A DNA stretch of 64,000 nucleotides from Dama dama (taxonomy: Eukaryota > Chordata > Mammalia > Artiodactyla > Cervidae). Position 1 is the stretch's first letter. Every line of letters starts with the position of its first letter. A program made the translations under genes and the position numbers. The DNA is taken from NCBI RefSeq assembly GCF_033118175.1, contig NC_083691.1, positions 59,920,001 through 59,984,000 on the forward strand, read 5' to 3'. This document shows, piece by piece, positions 23,501-37,438 of this stretch. The notes beneath the pieces were generated by a model, which saw only the letters and a list, made by a program, of their open reading frames with translations, did not search any database and was not told the DNA's origin.

Positions 23501-26500
23501 CATCAGCTCTGTTGACAAGAGGATTAGGGCCCCGGAGTCAGGAAGACTCAACGTCCCTTTTATATCATTTAAGTCATAAATGTGGAAGACGCCGCGGGGC
23601 ACCGCTCAACCTCCTGAGTCCTGTGCTTCCCCTACACAGGCCTCTCTTCCACAGTTTCCTGGGAGTTTGTGGGCGGGAGGGGCGGAGGGACCCCACCCCA
23701 GGCTCAGAGGGGCACAAGTGGGGAGCTCCCTGGACCCTGGTGAACTTACCACGTGCCTTCTTCCCTGCCCAGCTTCACACGCAGGTGTGGGTGTTTGCCT
23801 GGATCCGAGTCTGAGCGCAGCCTCAAGCAGTGAGTTGGGTCCAGTGGGGAGAGGATCCACAGGGAGATCAGGATAAAGAAGGCTCACTGTAAAGATGGGT
23901 CACTGTCTCTAAGAGCTCCGTTGAGAGGGGCTGCAGAGGCGGGAAGGAGCAGCCCCGCCCACCCAGGATGCCCACTGGGGGCAGGGCCAGGAAGAAGAGG
24001 CAGCAAGGCTGAGTGGCATCTCCGTGGCCCAGTGCCCAGATTCAGATCAGAGCCCCAAGGTGCTCTCCAGGAGTGGGCGGGCCTGCCTGCAGCCGGGTCA
24101 GGTCAGGTTTGGTTAGGTTTGACGTGACCACCACTCCTCCAGAGGGACAGACTCGCGCCCCCTGAGAAAAGCTGGGGACTGGGCAAGAGCTTCCCCCCTA
24201 AGCCTGCGACCTGCCTGCAGAAACCTAGTTCACCCAGTGGGTGGGGGGCCTCATGGGAGGAGAGGGGCTGCATGGACTGGAAGAGGGGGACACGGAGAGA
24301 CACTAGCTGGCACCGGATACCCTGCTTGGCCCTCATGTCCCCCAGCTACCTCAGGAGCATCTCGGGCACGATAGATGAAGCAGGTCCCTCGCCAAGTGGG
24401 AAGTTAATGAAAGTTTTTAAAGTTACCAGAAAACACAATATTTCAGTTCCTCCACTTCCTCTTGTCCGGTATTTTCAAATGTTGCTTAATGTGCTAGAAT
24501 GTACAGGAAAACATGTTCTATGTTTAAAAGAAAACAAGGGGCAGAGAGACATGTAGATTAAAATTTGAAAGGGTTGTTTTGACTTGAGCAAAATGTTCCT
24601 ATCTGTGCTTTTGTCTTGAAATTCTCACTGTGTTTCTCATTGAGGAGGCTGGCCTCACAGTCAGCTGGGTCACAGATGGTCAGAGTAACTCAGCTGGCTT
24701 CCTCCTCCAGCTCCACCAAAGGTCAGCGATAGGGGAGCCGTCCCAGCTGAGTCAGAACTAAAATAAGAACCTAGCTGAGAGCCAGAAGGCAAGTGGGCTG
24801 TGGCCACCTTGGTCGTGAAGGTGCTCTGGACACTCTGCAGGGAGTTCATCCTAACCCAGCTTTCCCTGAAGTCAACACTCTCGCTCAAAGTACTGCCCTT
24901 TTGTGTTTGAAATACGACACCTTCTTGAGCTTGTATGTTTTGCTCAGGACACAGTAGATCCCTTAAAAAGGACATTTAGGAGTGAGACTGTGTGTTTGTG
25001 GTCTCTAGCACAAGTGCAAGAGAAGTGACCTGAGGGTGGAAGGGCTGCTCCAGGCGCATTTTCCTGTGAAAGACGCTAAACACGCAGAGAAAACCTGCCC
25101 AGCCTATAAGAGGAATTCTGAGCATGTTCTTCAGGTTGACCAAACCCTGCCCTTCTGACTGACCATGGGAGGGGCCTGGGAGCCGCTTGCAGATTCTAGC
25201 CTCGATGGCAGTCCAGGGGGTTTCTTTACTGAGGGCATGAAGCCAGGCTGAGGTCATGGGTGGGGCCCTTAGATGGAGTCACTCAGTCCCGGGGGGACCT
25301 GGGCCAAGGACAGATCTGCCCACTGGCTAGCCTGTCCTGTCCCCTGGGACTTCACACGGGTAGAGCTGGTCCCACTGGTTGGGAGTTGGGGGAGCCTGAG
25401 GGGCTGGTTGGGAGTCGTGTCCGTGCGGGCCGGCCCCTTTGCAGGAGGAGCAGGCTTAGGGCATCCCGAATTCCACAGCTCCCAGACACAGGTCAGCCAG
25501 CACAGGCCAGAACCCAGAGGAGCTTCCAGGAGGAACTGGACATGGGCGGGCCTGGAAGGCCGGAAGCTGGGGAGGAAGGGCCTGCATGTCTCTGCCTGTT
25601 GGACAGTGTCCGCAGAGCTGGGAATGTTTTATCATCACCGGTCAAGGCGACTGTCCACAGCCCTCCCATTTGTGGAAACACGAGTGTGTGTGGGTTTGAG
25701 CAGGAGCAGAGATTAGGTGTCAGTGGGCTGTGTCTGTGTGGCAGGACTGTAGTGTGTTTCCCCTGCCTCTTGTCCATCATCTGTAATAAGCTGCGTGTGT
25801 TTGGAGTTGGGGAGTCCAGCCCCCCACAGAGCTGTGCAGTCTGGCCCCTGCACATCCCAGAGCCCACAGGGTCCCCACCAGGGGGCTGCCCACCACCTAC
25901 CATTCCCCAGTTTTCTGCTGTTAAAGACTGTGCCTCTTGCTCCTGTTGATGGAAATAATCAATAAACAATCCATAATAGGAATAGAGAGAAGCTTATGGC
26001 TTTTTGAGCCAAACTGCAGACTGTAACTGAGAAGACAGCCGCTCGGATGACTGGGAACCTGCTCCGGGGAAGCCAGGTCTCAGGACAGTTTTCTGTTTGT
26101 CAGAACAGAGAACGTTAAACACGTCAGGGACGCATTCCTTCAAGGTTGAAAAACAACAGGCCAGGCCAGCGCGTGCAGAGCCAGCGTGGCCTTGGCCCCT
26201 GGGAGGGAGTCACCGTCTGAGGACCAGCACTGGCGTCCTGGACGGGCGGCATTTGACCTTTACTGTAACCAGGACGCCCTTCATTTCTGGCCAGTGTGTC
26301 CTTTTCTCTAATAATTAAAGCAGGTGTGTGATATATACTTGATAAGCCACAAACGGGTATAAACTTGGAAGTAACTCTTGCTTGAGCCAGCCAGAGTGGC
26401 ATTCCCAGGCCCGTGTGTGAGGACCCCTCTCATGCCTCCCTCACCCCCTCCCCCCCGCCGGGCCGGGCCAGCACAGCAGGGGACAGGTGTGTGGCACCCC

Positions 26501-29500
26501 CCTTCCACCTGGTGGAGGACGAGAGCACCTGAGTTCTTCCCTCTGGCCCTTCCTGCTGCATGGATTCCTTCTGCTCTGCAGCCAGGGGCACTCTGACTGA
26601 GGGGCAGAATATCACAGGAGCAGCAGTATCCTGTGCTCTGGCCACTCTCACCTCTGTCCTCCTGTGCAGGAAATGGGCGTTTGTGCCAGAAACGGGGGCA
26701 TGAGAAGGAACTTGCCAGCACCAGTGTCTTTACTTTGTGTCACAGTTGTTTTGTTTTAGTAGAAAAGGAAAATCAGAGTGAATTTCCCATTTGCATGAAA
26801 CAGAGAGACAGTGAGGGCTTCCCAGGTGACACTAGTGGTAAAAAAAAAACAAAAAACAAAAACCCCACCTGCCAATGCAGGAGATGCCAGAGACTGGGTT
26901 CAATCCCTGGGTCAGGAAGATCCCCTGAGGAGGGCATGGCAACCCACTCCAGTATTCTTGCCTGGGAAGCCCCGTGGACAGAGAAGCCGGCAGGCTACAG
27001 TCCATGGGGTCTCAAAGAGTTTAACATGACTGAGCACACATGCACACACAGCCAGAGAGACAGTGAGCACAGTCAGTCTGCCCCGTGGTAATTTAACCAG
27101 GTTGTCCCCACACGCTGGATACACGGGGCTCCTGTGGGCCAAGGTCTTGGAAGCTCCTGCCAGGCGCTGGGGTGACATCAGCACGGGACTGCACCCACAG
27201 AAGAGGGAGCATCGACCTACACGTTTCTATGTCGGAGTCCGTTTCCCAGGCAGTTGGTCAGCATGCTCCGCTTGGTGTTAACCAACCATGTAGATGAGGA
27301 CCTGCCATGTAGCACCAGGAGCTCTGCTTAGTGCTCTGTAATTACCTTATGGGAGAAGAATCTGGAAAATAGGGAATGTCTGTATATGCATAACTGATTC
27401 ACTTTGCTTTCTGGCAGAAAGTAACAACACTGTAAATCAACTATACTCAAATAAAAATTTAAAAACCCACATAGATGGTGTTTGGTAATGATGCATGTAA
27501 TTCAGTTGAATTCAATGTAATTCAATTCAAAAATTATTTGAGAGGATTTGAATTTTAAAAATACCAGTTATTAAAAGTTGCTTTTTAAACTTTGCCAAAC
27601 ATGCTCGGGCTTCTGTCCAGGCCCTCGGTGTTTGAGCTCTTAGGAACAGCTGCCATTCTTGGTCTGTTACCTTTGGGCAGGTTATTCGTCTCAGGCAGGG
27701 TGTTACGTCAGGGGCAGAATTTGTTCTGGCTGAAATCATGGCATCGGCTGGGCTGGTGGACTTGCAGCCTTTCGTGCAGCATGTGGGAGGGCCGAACGCG
27801 GGATCAGCTCAGCACAGACGAGCTGCATGTGGTTTACGCATCCAGCAGGCTGTCGGGTGCACTCAGCCTGGGTCCTGGACCTCCTGCTCTGGTCTGAATG
27901 TTTGTGTACCAAAATTTGGTACCATCATACCCAAATGTACCAACATATGTACAAATATGTACATATGTACAAATGTACAAATATGTACCAACATGCCCAA
28001 AATTGGTACGTTGAGATCCTGACCCCTGATGCTTGTGAGGCCATGAGGTCAGGCGTGGAGGTCTGGAATGAGACCCGTGGAGCCCCTGTCCCTCCATCGC
28101 GGGAGGGCTCAGCGAGGAGGCGCCAGCCAGAACCCAGGGGGCATGGGCAGAGTCCTCACCCAGCACGGCCACACTGGCCACCCTGGTGCCTTGGTCCTGG
28201 GCTTGCTGCCTCCAGGACCGTGACACGTGAATTTCCGTTGTTTATAAGCCACCTGGTCAGTGGTGTTTTGTTACAGTGACTCTAAGGGACTGAGACTCGG
28301 CCCAGTAGATGAGAAAGTGGTCAGAGCTCATGAAATACAAGCCTCTCCAGTCTGGATGGACGTCAGGGACATCTAGGGTACAGACCTGTCCTGTGGGATC
28401 TGCCGGAGACCCCATGTCAGCCATGAGGAGGGGGGTTGATCGGATGATGGAAGCCCCCGGGAGAACCTCTGTGAATCCCAGAACCCAGGAAACTACCACA
28501 CAGGCCCACTGCTCAAAGCTGGCCTTGAGGGGTTTTATATTAAAACAGCTTCCCACTTGCTTCAAGGCTGTCTTGCTGCGTGTGCAGGCTGTAGTGATCT
28601 AGGTCAAGGGAGTTCAGATAAACGTTTTCTTATGGTTACAATCACAGTCTAAAGAATTGTTTGCATTTCTTAGAGTGACATTATTAAGTGCCAGAAATGG
28701 TTTAAAAGTAACAAAAGGCCTGGATACAAAAATTGAGCAATGGTGTTGATTTGGCCTCAAATTACCCCTTGTCCTCTTGGAGGACTAATTCATGTCCGCT
28801 CTGTGTTGGACATGAGTTGGCTGGGAGGGGATGTGAGGGACCAGCTGGCCGGCCCTGCAGCCCGCACCGGTCGGGGCCACATGATTGCCCATCCACCCTT
28901 GGCTCCTGGACCCTGGGGAGCAACGCACTATTACCTGCGTGAATCTTGTAGGGAACACAGGTGGCTCCCGGCCGCACGCAGGCTCCCTGTGCTAAGTGGG
29001 TTGGGCACCTCTTACATACCCGCTAGGTCTGCGAGCACACAGTAGGCATTCCGAATGTTCTGATGTGACAGCACATGGTGTTAGGACGTAACACAAGCAG
29101 TTACTTTGTAAGAAGCTGAGACCCCAAAAGAACAGCTGCCCCTGCTGCCCAGGAGACACCCTCGGGCTGTGTTGGAGACTCGAGGGACTGAGAGGTGGGA
29201 CTGGAGAGGCTGCCCCCTCCCCCATCTACTCCCCAGGCCCCAGGCCCCCACCTCTGCAGGGCTGACGGTGAGCACTGCGGGCGACCCTGTGTTAGGAGCA
29301 CAGCCAGGTGGAGAGCATCCCTTGTCCTTTGCCCGAGATGCAGACCCAGGAGGACTGGCCGCTGGGTTATAGGCTCGACTGGGGCCAAACAGGAGGAGTT
29401 GTAACTGGACACGGGCTCTCTCCCTGGCGGGCTCTCTCCCTGGCACCCCTTCGGGAGCCTGGGACTGAGCCGTCACTGCCCAGAGCCGGGGAGGGAATGG

Positions 29501-30746
29501 GTTCCTGCCAGCGCCGCCACCGGCGGCTGTTACTTCCCCTGGAGGGCGGCTGCACAGCCGATCCTTTGTCAGGGGAGGGCCCTGCAGCTTCCAGACCCAC
29601 CGCAAGCTCTGGACTCTGGACGGGAAGGGCTGCGTGACCCTGGAGCAGCTGACGTGTGGGAAGCGGGAGGGGAGTGCGGGGGAGTGACCAGGGGAGCCGC
29701 CTGGGTGTTGTGCGTCCCTCCATCCCCTGTCCCTCAGTCCTGCCGCTCCTACCATGGCGCTCCGGGGCCCGCGCCCAGCCGTCATCCCAGAGGACCAGGA
29801 GGTCCCCCCGGCGGCCCGTAACGGGGAGCCCCGGGGTCTTGGCAGCCAGGATGAGAGGGCCGAGTCCAGGGTGCAGCGCCGGCACAGCGATGTCAGGGTC
29901 TACAAGGAGTTCTGTGACTTTTACGCCAAATTGTGAGTGGCCCCCTCCCACGCCCCCTCCTGGGGCTGGAGTTCACTGCCTTGGGGTTTGACCTGCACCT
30001 TCAGCGGGGCTCCTCCCAGGACTGGTGGGGGGCGAGAGTGCCCAGGACGAAGTGCAGAAAAGAAGGGAGGAGAGAAGGAATGTGCTGCCTACAGGCAGGC
30101 GGAGGGCCCTGCTGACTCCTCCTGGGAGCTGGAATGGAATCACTGCATCTCCATCTCCGGGTGTGCTTAGCAGGGAGGGGAGTTTACCTGGCCTGAGTCT
30201 CTGCTTCCTCCCTCCACTCCCTATGCTTTCGCTGTAGATGTCCCGCTTCTCTTTACCTGAGACAGCAAGCTCCTGATGAGCTCTAACACCAATCGGACCA
30301 ACACAGTTACACTGTAACCAGAATGCTTGGTGAACTCAAGGTGCTTTGGAGGCTCACATTCCTGCACTTTAATGCTAGAACATATGTTTCACACACTTCG
30401 ATAAACAAGGCACTTAAATAACGGAAGGCTCGGTGATGTCAGGTTTTCTGTGCGCGGCTGATTTGTGGATGCAGATCGGCTGAAACAGTTGTGACCAGAC
30501 CATCACCAAGGCTCTCTTGCTCCCCAGGCGTACATTTCCCACCATGGAAATCCTCTTTGAAATATTAGCCTGTTAATTATAACTAATCCGACGACAGCTC
30601 ACAGTGTTCAGTGTGGTCCTCACTTTACCATCTGGGGGTATTGGCTGCGGGGGGCTGTGCCCCGAGGGTCAGGGCTGTACAAGAACTCTGCATCTTCCAC
30701 TGAACCTTGCTGTAAACCTAAAACTACTCAAAAACAGCCCATTAAA

Positions 30747-30777
<31 letters not shown>

Positions 30778-33700
30778 CATATAATAGTGCTACAGGGTCA
30801 GAGAAGAAGGGCAATGTAAGCAGTTGAGTAGGTTGGTGAAATTATTGGTTTGTTTGGGCTTCTTTCCTCAAAGTTTCTGCTAATGTTCTCTTTCCTTTTG
30901 TTTTCTTGCTTGTTGTTAAAATGAACACTTCTTCAAAAACACAGAACCTTCTCTCTAAGACTAATTTACTTTTCATGCGTGTGGGGGAAAACTTGCTTTT
31001 ATAATGTGTCTGTTTTCTAACCGCATTCTAATCTGTGAGTATTTGAACTTGAGTATAAATGGTCTGTAGTGTAATGAGCATAAATTGGTTAGTGATAAAC
31101 AATTTGATCTGGGGACCCATTCATAGTCTTAAAAAATATTGAGGTCTCCAAATAGGTCTTGTTTTATCGGTATTTACTGTTTTAGAACATAAAACTGAGA
31201 AAAATTTTAAGTACTTGTGATTAGTTCACTTAAAATAGCAACGTGCTCATTACACATTAATAATATTAATATTAATTTTATATGAAATATGTTTCCAAAA
31301 TGACAAAACCCTGGTAGAAAGAGTGACATTGTGTTAACATGTTTGCAAATTGTGTGTCTCAATAAAGCCATGCCATCTGCCTTCAGTCTTCTGGAAGATG
31401 TTGTTTTGAATGAAGTTTATAAAGAAATTGTGACCCCTGCAGAGAGGTGGGGAAGAGGGGACTTTTCCTCCCGGATAATGTCACAGATCTGGGAAATTGG
31501 GGTTCAGGGCACTCCAGGGTTTCTCCTGTAGATCTCTTGGGATTCTGCTAAAATCACTGAGAATTCAGTGACTCTTTTGAGAGGATTTTAAGTTAGTAAC
31601 AATGCTTGATGTTTGAGTAGCTCCTTTTGGTTTCCAAAGTGGTTTTATAGACTTTTTCTTATTTGACTTTCAGAGCAGTACTGGGCCTGTGAGGGTGGCT
31701 GTGGGCCACTGCACATTGTCGAGGGGCACCTGTGGATTTTGGTCCCTGTTGGGAGAAGAGGACCAGAACCAAACTGCCCTTGTTCATCCAGCTCACAGCA
31801 GAGCCGGGTGACAAGGGAGCTGATGACTTCTCTCCCTGATCCCCAGTACTTTTTCAACAACAGATAGACAGTTCGATGCAGTAGGAGACTTAGGTCAAGT
31901 TTGCCAGTTGTCAAGGCCACATCCCTCCCTTCCTTTCCTGGCAATGCTTTAATCGAGTTTTGTTGGTGTGGGGTCGTGGACATAGACTTCTGCGTGGGGT
32001 GTGAAGTCGACAAAGCAGGATGTTGCTCTGTGAGACTGTTGCCAGGCGAGGGTGGGGTCGTCTTCTGTGGGAGTGGGGGTGAGGTGTGGTCTGTGCAGAC
32101 CTTGCTAAGGAAGCAGTGAGATGTGGGCTGTGATGGGAACAAGGCAGCAGTCCTCCAAGGGATGGGGGGAACTCTGCCTCCCCCCTGGGGGCTGGGCAGG
32201 CTCTGGAGGTTGGCAGTGACTGCCCAAGGAGGGCTGAGTGGCTGTCTGGGGATGCAGACACACAGCGGAGCGCATGCTCTGAGTGGGCGTCTGGGTATCT
32301 GAAAATAAACTTGCAAATCATGAATCCGCTGGGCCAGTACCAGCTCTGGCAGGGCCTTCCCCCTGAGGGCTGTCCAGAGACCCAACAGTCCTTCCCCAGA
32401 GCCCGCAGTCTGGAGAGATCTGATCGGGGGCTCGGTTGGTGCTTTCCCTTTGCTGAACGCACCCGAGTGTCCAGGGTCCAGGGGAACCATGGCTGGTAGC
32501 TGCTCAGCCAGGGTCTTGTCGTGGCTCCTCTCTCGTGACAGGTCTCTCAGGTCCTGTCGAGCATGATACCATCATCCCATTTTGACACCTGGGCAGGGGA
32601 GCCTGGATTCTGGGCCTGTGTCTCCCTTGAACCAGACAGCTGTGCGAGGCTGGGCTTGTCTGTTTCTGGACCTGCATATCACCGGCTGTAAAATGTTCTC
32701 AGGGTGGGAAATTCTGTGACTTTCAGATCCATCTCCCGATGACTGTGTTCGGATCCGTCTCCCAGTATCCATGTTTGGCATTTGTCCCCCTGTCGGACTA
32801 TAGGACTGAAGCTGCTTTGGCAGGGTCTCACCAGCTGGGGCCTGTATCTGGGTTGTGCCTTCAGCATGTACAGGCTGTGCTGGGGGGCAGTTTAGTGAAG
32901 CCGATATCAGGCCCTCAGTTCAATCCTTTGATGTGGCTCATGAGGCTTCCCTTCAGCCCTGGCTCTTCACGGGCCGGGCAGGGGGTAGGGTGCCCTCTGG
33001 GCTGTTGGCAGGAGGATGCAGGATGTTAGCAAACCAGAGGGTCTGCATCCAGATGCCACATGAGAAAGTGGGCTTGAGACCTTGGGTCGCAGGTGGGAAG
33101 CCAGCTTTATGGACAAGACACGGTTGTTGTGACCCCAGACCGAGCTTTCGGAAGGGCTGCCATCTGTGACCCATGTCCCCTGTCTGTCTGTTGCAGCAAC
33201 ATGGCCAACGCCCTGGCCAACGCCAGCTGTGAGCGCTGCCGGGGTGGCTTTGCGCCCGCTGAGAAGATTGTCAACAGCAATGGCGAGCTCTACCATGAGC
33301 AGTGCTTCGTGTGTGCCCAGTGCTTCCAGCAGTTCCCAGAGGGCCTCTTCTATGAGGTGGGTATGGGTGAGCTGCGGGGGCGGGGCAGTGATGCTGGGGG
33401 GTTGGGGGGTGGTTGGGCAGTGATACTGGGTGGAGGGGGCGGGGAGAGAGGGCCTGGGCAGTGATGCTGGGCTGGGGGAGCTGGGCAGTGATGCTGTGTT
33501 GGTGGGGGCTGGGCAGTGTTGGTGGGGGCTGGGCAGTGATGGTGGGTGGAGGGGACAGGGAGGGAGGTCTGGCCAATGATGCTCGGTCGTGGTGGGGGCT
33601 GGGCAGTAATGGTGGGTGGTGATCAGCCCTGTGGATGCCCCCCAGCACCTGTGTCCTAAAGGAGCTCTTGTTTGTTGAGTGGGGGCACCCCATCTTATCC

Positions 33701-36700
33701 TGTTCTTCTCAGTGTCTCCTCTTCTTTCCCAAACACCTATTCTTCCTGGTCCTATGGTTGTTACCATGGGTGCTGGGTGCAAGTGTGTTCATGCTGACTG
33801 TCCTGAAATGCCCCCTCACGTCTGCTTTGGGGCTGGTCTAGGGACGGCCTCAATCTGGGAGTGAGGGCAACAGTGTGTGTGTGTGTGTCTGCTTGTCTGT
33901 GTATATATCTGTGTCTGTGTATATCTGTGTGTGTGGTGTGTGTCTGTGTGTGGTCTGTGTGTGTGGCTGTGCATGTGTCTGTGTGTGAGTGTGTGCCTGT
34001 GTGATCACCTCCTTGTGCGTCTGCACGCATATCTCTATATGGTGATATGTGTACACAGTTATGTGACACCCAGACGTGGCTGCCGTTTGGTTTCTCCTCC
34101 TGCAGATTTTAAACTTTTCCTGTTTTACAGGCCATTCCTGAGGAAGGAAAGGTGGCTTTTAAAGGTCATTAGTAAGTCAGTTGTTGGTCAGTCCAACATT
34201 GTTTTCCCATAGGAATGGGGCCTGGGAGGGAGGCTCGCGGCCAACCTGCAGAAGTCATGGGGCCACAGAGCAGAGCAGTGTGTGTGTCGGGACAAACTCC
34301 AGAATACCGTGTTGCTCAGACACATCTATTCAGCTCCTACCGTGTTCCCAGAACACATGTTCCCTACGACAGAAACCCTCGCCATCAGAACAGGAATCTC
34401 TTTCTGTCAAGGGTGATGGCCTTCAGGCTCGTTCTGGGGACCGAGCAGGGCTCTCCAGTCCCTAAGCTGGTGCAGGGGAGGCTGTGGCCCCTGGTGCCCA
34501 GGCCCGCAGCGCAGCCTCGGGGGTCCAGGGAGCCTGCCCCAAGGAAACCCTCGTCTCCACACTTGTAAAGCCTTTACCTGCCTGATCCTTTTTGAGGCCA
34601 AGAGAGGTTGCGTGCCCTTGACAAGAGCAGACCAGTGATGTAATAGGGTTAGAACCCAGGTTGGTCCTCTGATATCTGACATGGTTTTCTTTCCCTGACC
34701 TACTATTTTCAGAGCTAAGATTTTTACTGAAATGGGTAGTTATGGCAATGGCCTTAAGAGGGAGGAAAAGAGAAGAGGCAGGCTCTTGATCTCCGTGGCT
34801 TGCTGTTGCCTCTCCATCACTTTCTTTTTCCCATACTGTGAGAAGGGTACAAGCAGTCCCCCAAATACAAAACATTAATAAACTAGATAATGTTGAACTC
34901 CGAGTCTTCTAGGTGTCAGGCATCCTTATCAGTGGAGGGCTGAAATCACTGTGAGGAAAAGAGGGGTCCTGCTTATCTAGGTAGGATATGGTGCTCATGC
35001 GAATAATCAAACAGTAAATGCAATTTAACACTTGTAACATGCTTTCCTAAAAACTATTGATCAATTGATAGATTGATTTAGCTGCATCAGAATCGTCACT
35101 ACGTCATGTGGGATCTTTGATTCTGGTGCAAAGACTCTCTAATTGAGGCACGCAGGCTTCGTAGTTGAGGCTCACAGGCTTGGTAGTTATGGCACGTGGG
35201 CTTAACTGCTCCTCCACTTGTGGAATCTTCTGGGACCAGGGATCGAACCCATGTCCCCTGCATAACCACTGGATGACCAGGGAAGTCCCCATACTTATAT
35301 TTTGATCATTTGTATAGTAATAATTTTTGTAATGGGCTTCCCTTGTGGCTCAGATGGTAAGGAATCCACCTGCAATGCAGGAGACCTGGGTTCGATCCCT
35401 GGGTCGGGAAGATACCCTGGAGGATGGCATGGCAACCCACTCCAGTATTCTTGCCTGGAGAATTCCATGGACAGTCCATGGGGTGGCAAAGAGTCGGACA
35501 TGACTGAGTGACTAAGCACAGCACATCACACAAAAGTGTTTACAGTTAAAATATGCTAGAATATTTACTGTCTATAAATTTATTTTTTCAACATGGGGAG
35601 AAGGGCCTGTGGTTCTCCTCCACCCTGCAGGTGGGGTTTGAGCCAAGACCTGGTGAAGCCTGGTGAGCAGCGGGCTCATTGCTCTTTGGAGGTGGAGGGT
35701 TACTTCTGGCCTCAGCTGGTCGGGGAGCCTGTCCTGTATCCACACGCATGTGTGTGGAAGGTGCCAGAGGGTGCCCCTCTGCTTCACAGGCCTTAGGAGG
35801 ATGATGGATCCTGGGGCTGTCTCCTACTCACGAGGGGTGGTACTTTCTGTTTCAGTTTGAAGGAAGGAAGTACTGTGAACATGACTTCCAGATGCTCTTT
35901 GCTCCTTGCTGTCATCAGTGTGGTAAGTGTTGGTGCCCAACCTGCCGTGAAAAGTGAGTTTCCTTCTGCAGGACTTCCTCCCACGAGCTGCGTAGGAGGG
36001 AGAGTTGTCAGGTGCTTGTCAGCCGCACTCCCCGTCATCGAGGTTAACCACCTGGGAGAGTCCCAACCCGAGAGCACCACTTCTCATGGCCCAAGGGGTG
36101 ACTGACCCCAGGACCTGCCGGGCTTCCATGCAATTCCCTTTTGTCAATGCAGTCGGTGGGGGGCAGCAGGGACCTCGAGAGGCACAGAGGTGGCCTGCCG
36201 GTCACACAGCCGGGGAACCTGGGATTAGCAAGTAGATGCTGAGAAGGCTGGATGCAGGAAGAAGTTAAGTCTGCGTCACAAGAAAGCAGGCTGTGAATTT
36301 CTGTTTTCTGTGCCTATGACCTGATATAACCACAGGCCTCGGAGAGGGAGAGCCCACACCTTGTTTAGAAAAGGAGAACAGACCCAGAGATGAGACAAGA
36401 TGGCCCAAGAATGTGGCTGCAGGGCCAAACACAAGGGCTCAGAGGACATGGAGGCGTTTTTCTAACGCAGCGCCTCCTGTGGGGTCCTAGCACAGGGAGA
36501 ATGCTTTCCCGGGGCCGTGGGCAGGGAGGCCGAGCTGTGGCCTGAGTGTCCCTCCTGCAGGTGAATTCATCATCGGCCGGGTGATCAAAGCCATGAACAA
36601 CAGCTGGCACCCCGAGTGCTTCCGCTGCGACCTCTGCCAGGAGGTCCTGGCCGACATCGGTTTCGTCAAGAACGCCGGAAGGTACGAGCAGGGCACCGGT

Positions 36701-37399
36701 CCCCACAAGGCAGGTGGGTGGGTGGGCAGGGTGGTGCCTCAGGGTCACCTGTGCTCCCAGGTCATGCACGGGCAGTGTGGCGTGGCCGGGCCTGTGGGGG
36801 GTGCCCTGGCATTGTCCTGCATCTGGCACGGCTGCCAGGGGGGTCTTTTAAGCACTACCTGATCATCTGGGTGGGAGTAAGTAGCTTCCTATGGAAAGTG
36901 GGGCTTGGTTCTGCTCTTGAAACACAGCAGTAATTTTTAAGAAACGGTCTCTTGAATTTTTTTGCATAGATATGGGAAGTTTTTTTGTTTTTTTTTTAAT
37001 TAGAAGAACTTTGGATTTTAAATGTCAGCTTCTATGGCTCTTTTTAGGCACCTGTGTCGCCCCTGTCATAACCGGGAGAAAGCCCGGGGCCTCGGCAAAT
37101 ACATCTGCCAGAAGTGCCACGCCATCATCGACGAGCAGCCCCTGATATTCAAGAACGACCCCTACCATCCAGACCACTTCAACTGCGCCAACTGTGGGTA
37201 GGCCCGCGTTCTCTTGCTTACTGTACAGACAGTGGAAATAAGTGAACGCACTGACCTGGGTATTATGTTACTCCAGCACCCAAACTGGTTTTCTTCAGCT
37301 TTTAATCCAGAAAATGTTAAACCTATAGGAGAGTCAAGAGACTCATACCCAGAGAACCCCAGACCCTTCATGAAGTCTCACTGGGTAACATGTTGCCGT

Positions 37400-37438
<39 letters not shown>

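Larger units (their letters stand above)
14493..33196 (+). other. LIMS1: LIMS1 long 5' intron
   Basis: 18.7 kb between first exon A and shared exon 2, interrupted by alternative first exon B at 29754. It holds the SINE, L1, BovB, MER5A-like and minisatellite entries listed below. The remaining stretches (about 14.5-15.3, 15.7-16.5, 16.7-17.3, 22.5-23.0, 23.2-26.8, 28.3-29.5 and 30.8-33.2 kb) contain no further exon or repeat that I can support. A few short patches, such as 16390-16465, 31640-31700 and 25964-26110, look like decayed MIR or LTR sequence. Confidence 0.8.
33357..35855 (+). other. LIMS1: LIMS1 intron 2
   Basis: 2.5 kb holding a G-rich minisatellite right after the donor, a TG microsatellite, a probable MIR fragment (about 34580-34680), a CHR SINE and a Bov-tA SINE. 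Confidence 0.85.

Noticed and set aside
27906..28010. CRISPR-like or integron-like repeat array
   Set aside because: No spacer regularity, the host is a mammal, and the flanks are an ancient mammalian repeat.
31645..32490. 281-codon minus-strand open frame
   Set aside because: Low-complexity Pro/Ser/His-rich, no recognised domain, antisense within the LIMS1 intron, with an equally long overlapping frame in another phase. Length alone is not enough.
32967..33782. 271-codon minus-strand open frame overlapping LIMS1 exon 2
   Set aside because: Most of it is the reverse of the G-rich minisatellite (Pro/His/Thr repeats).
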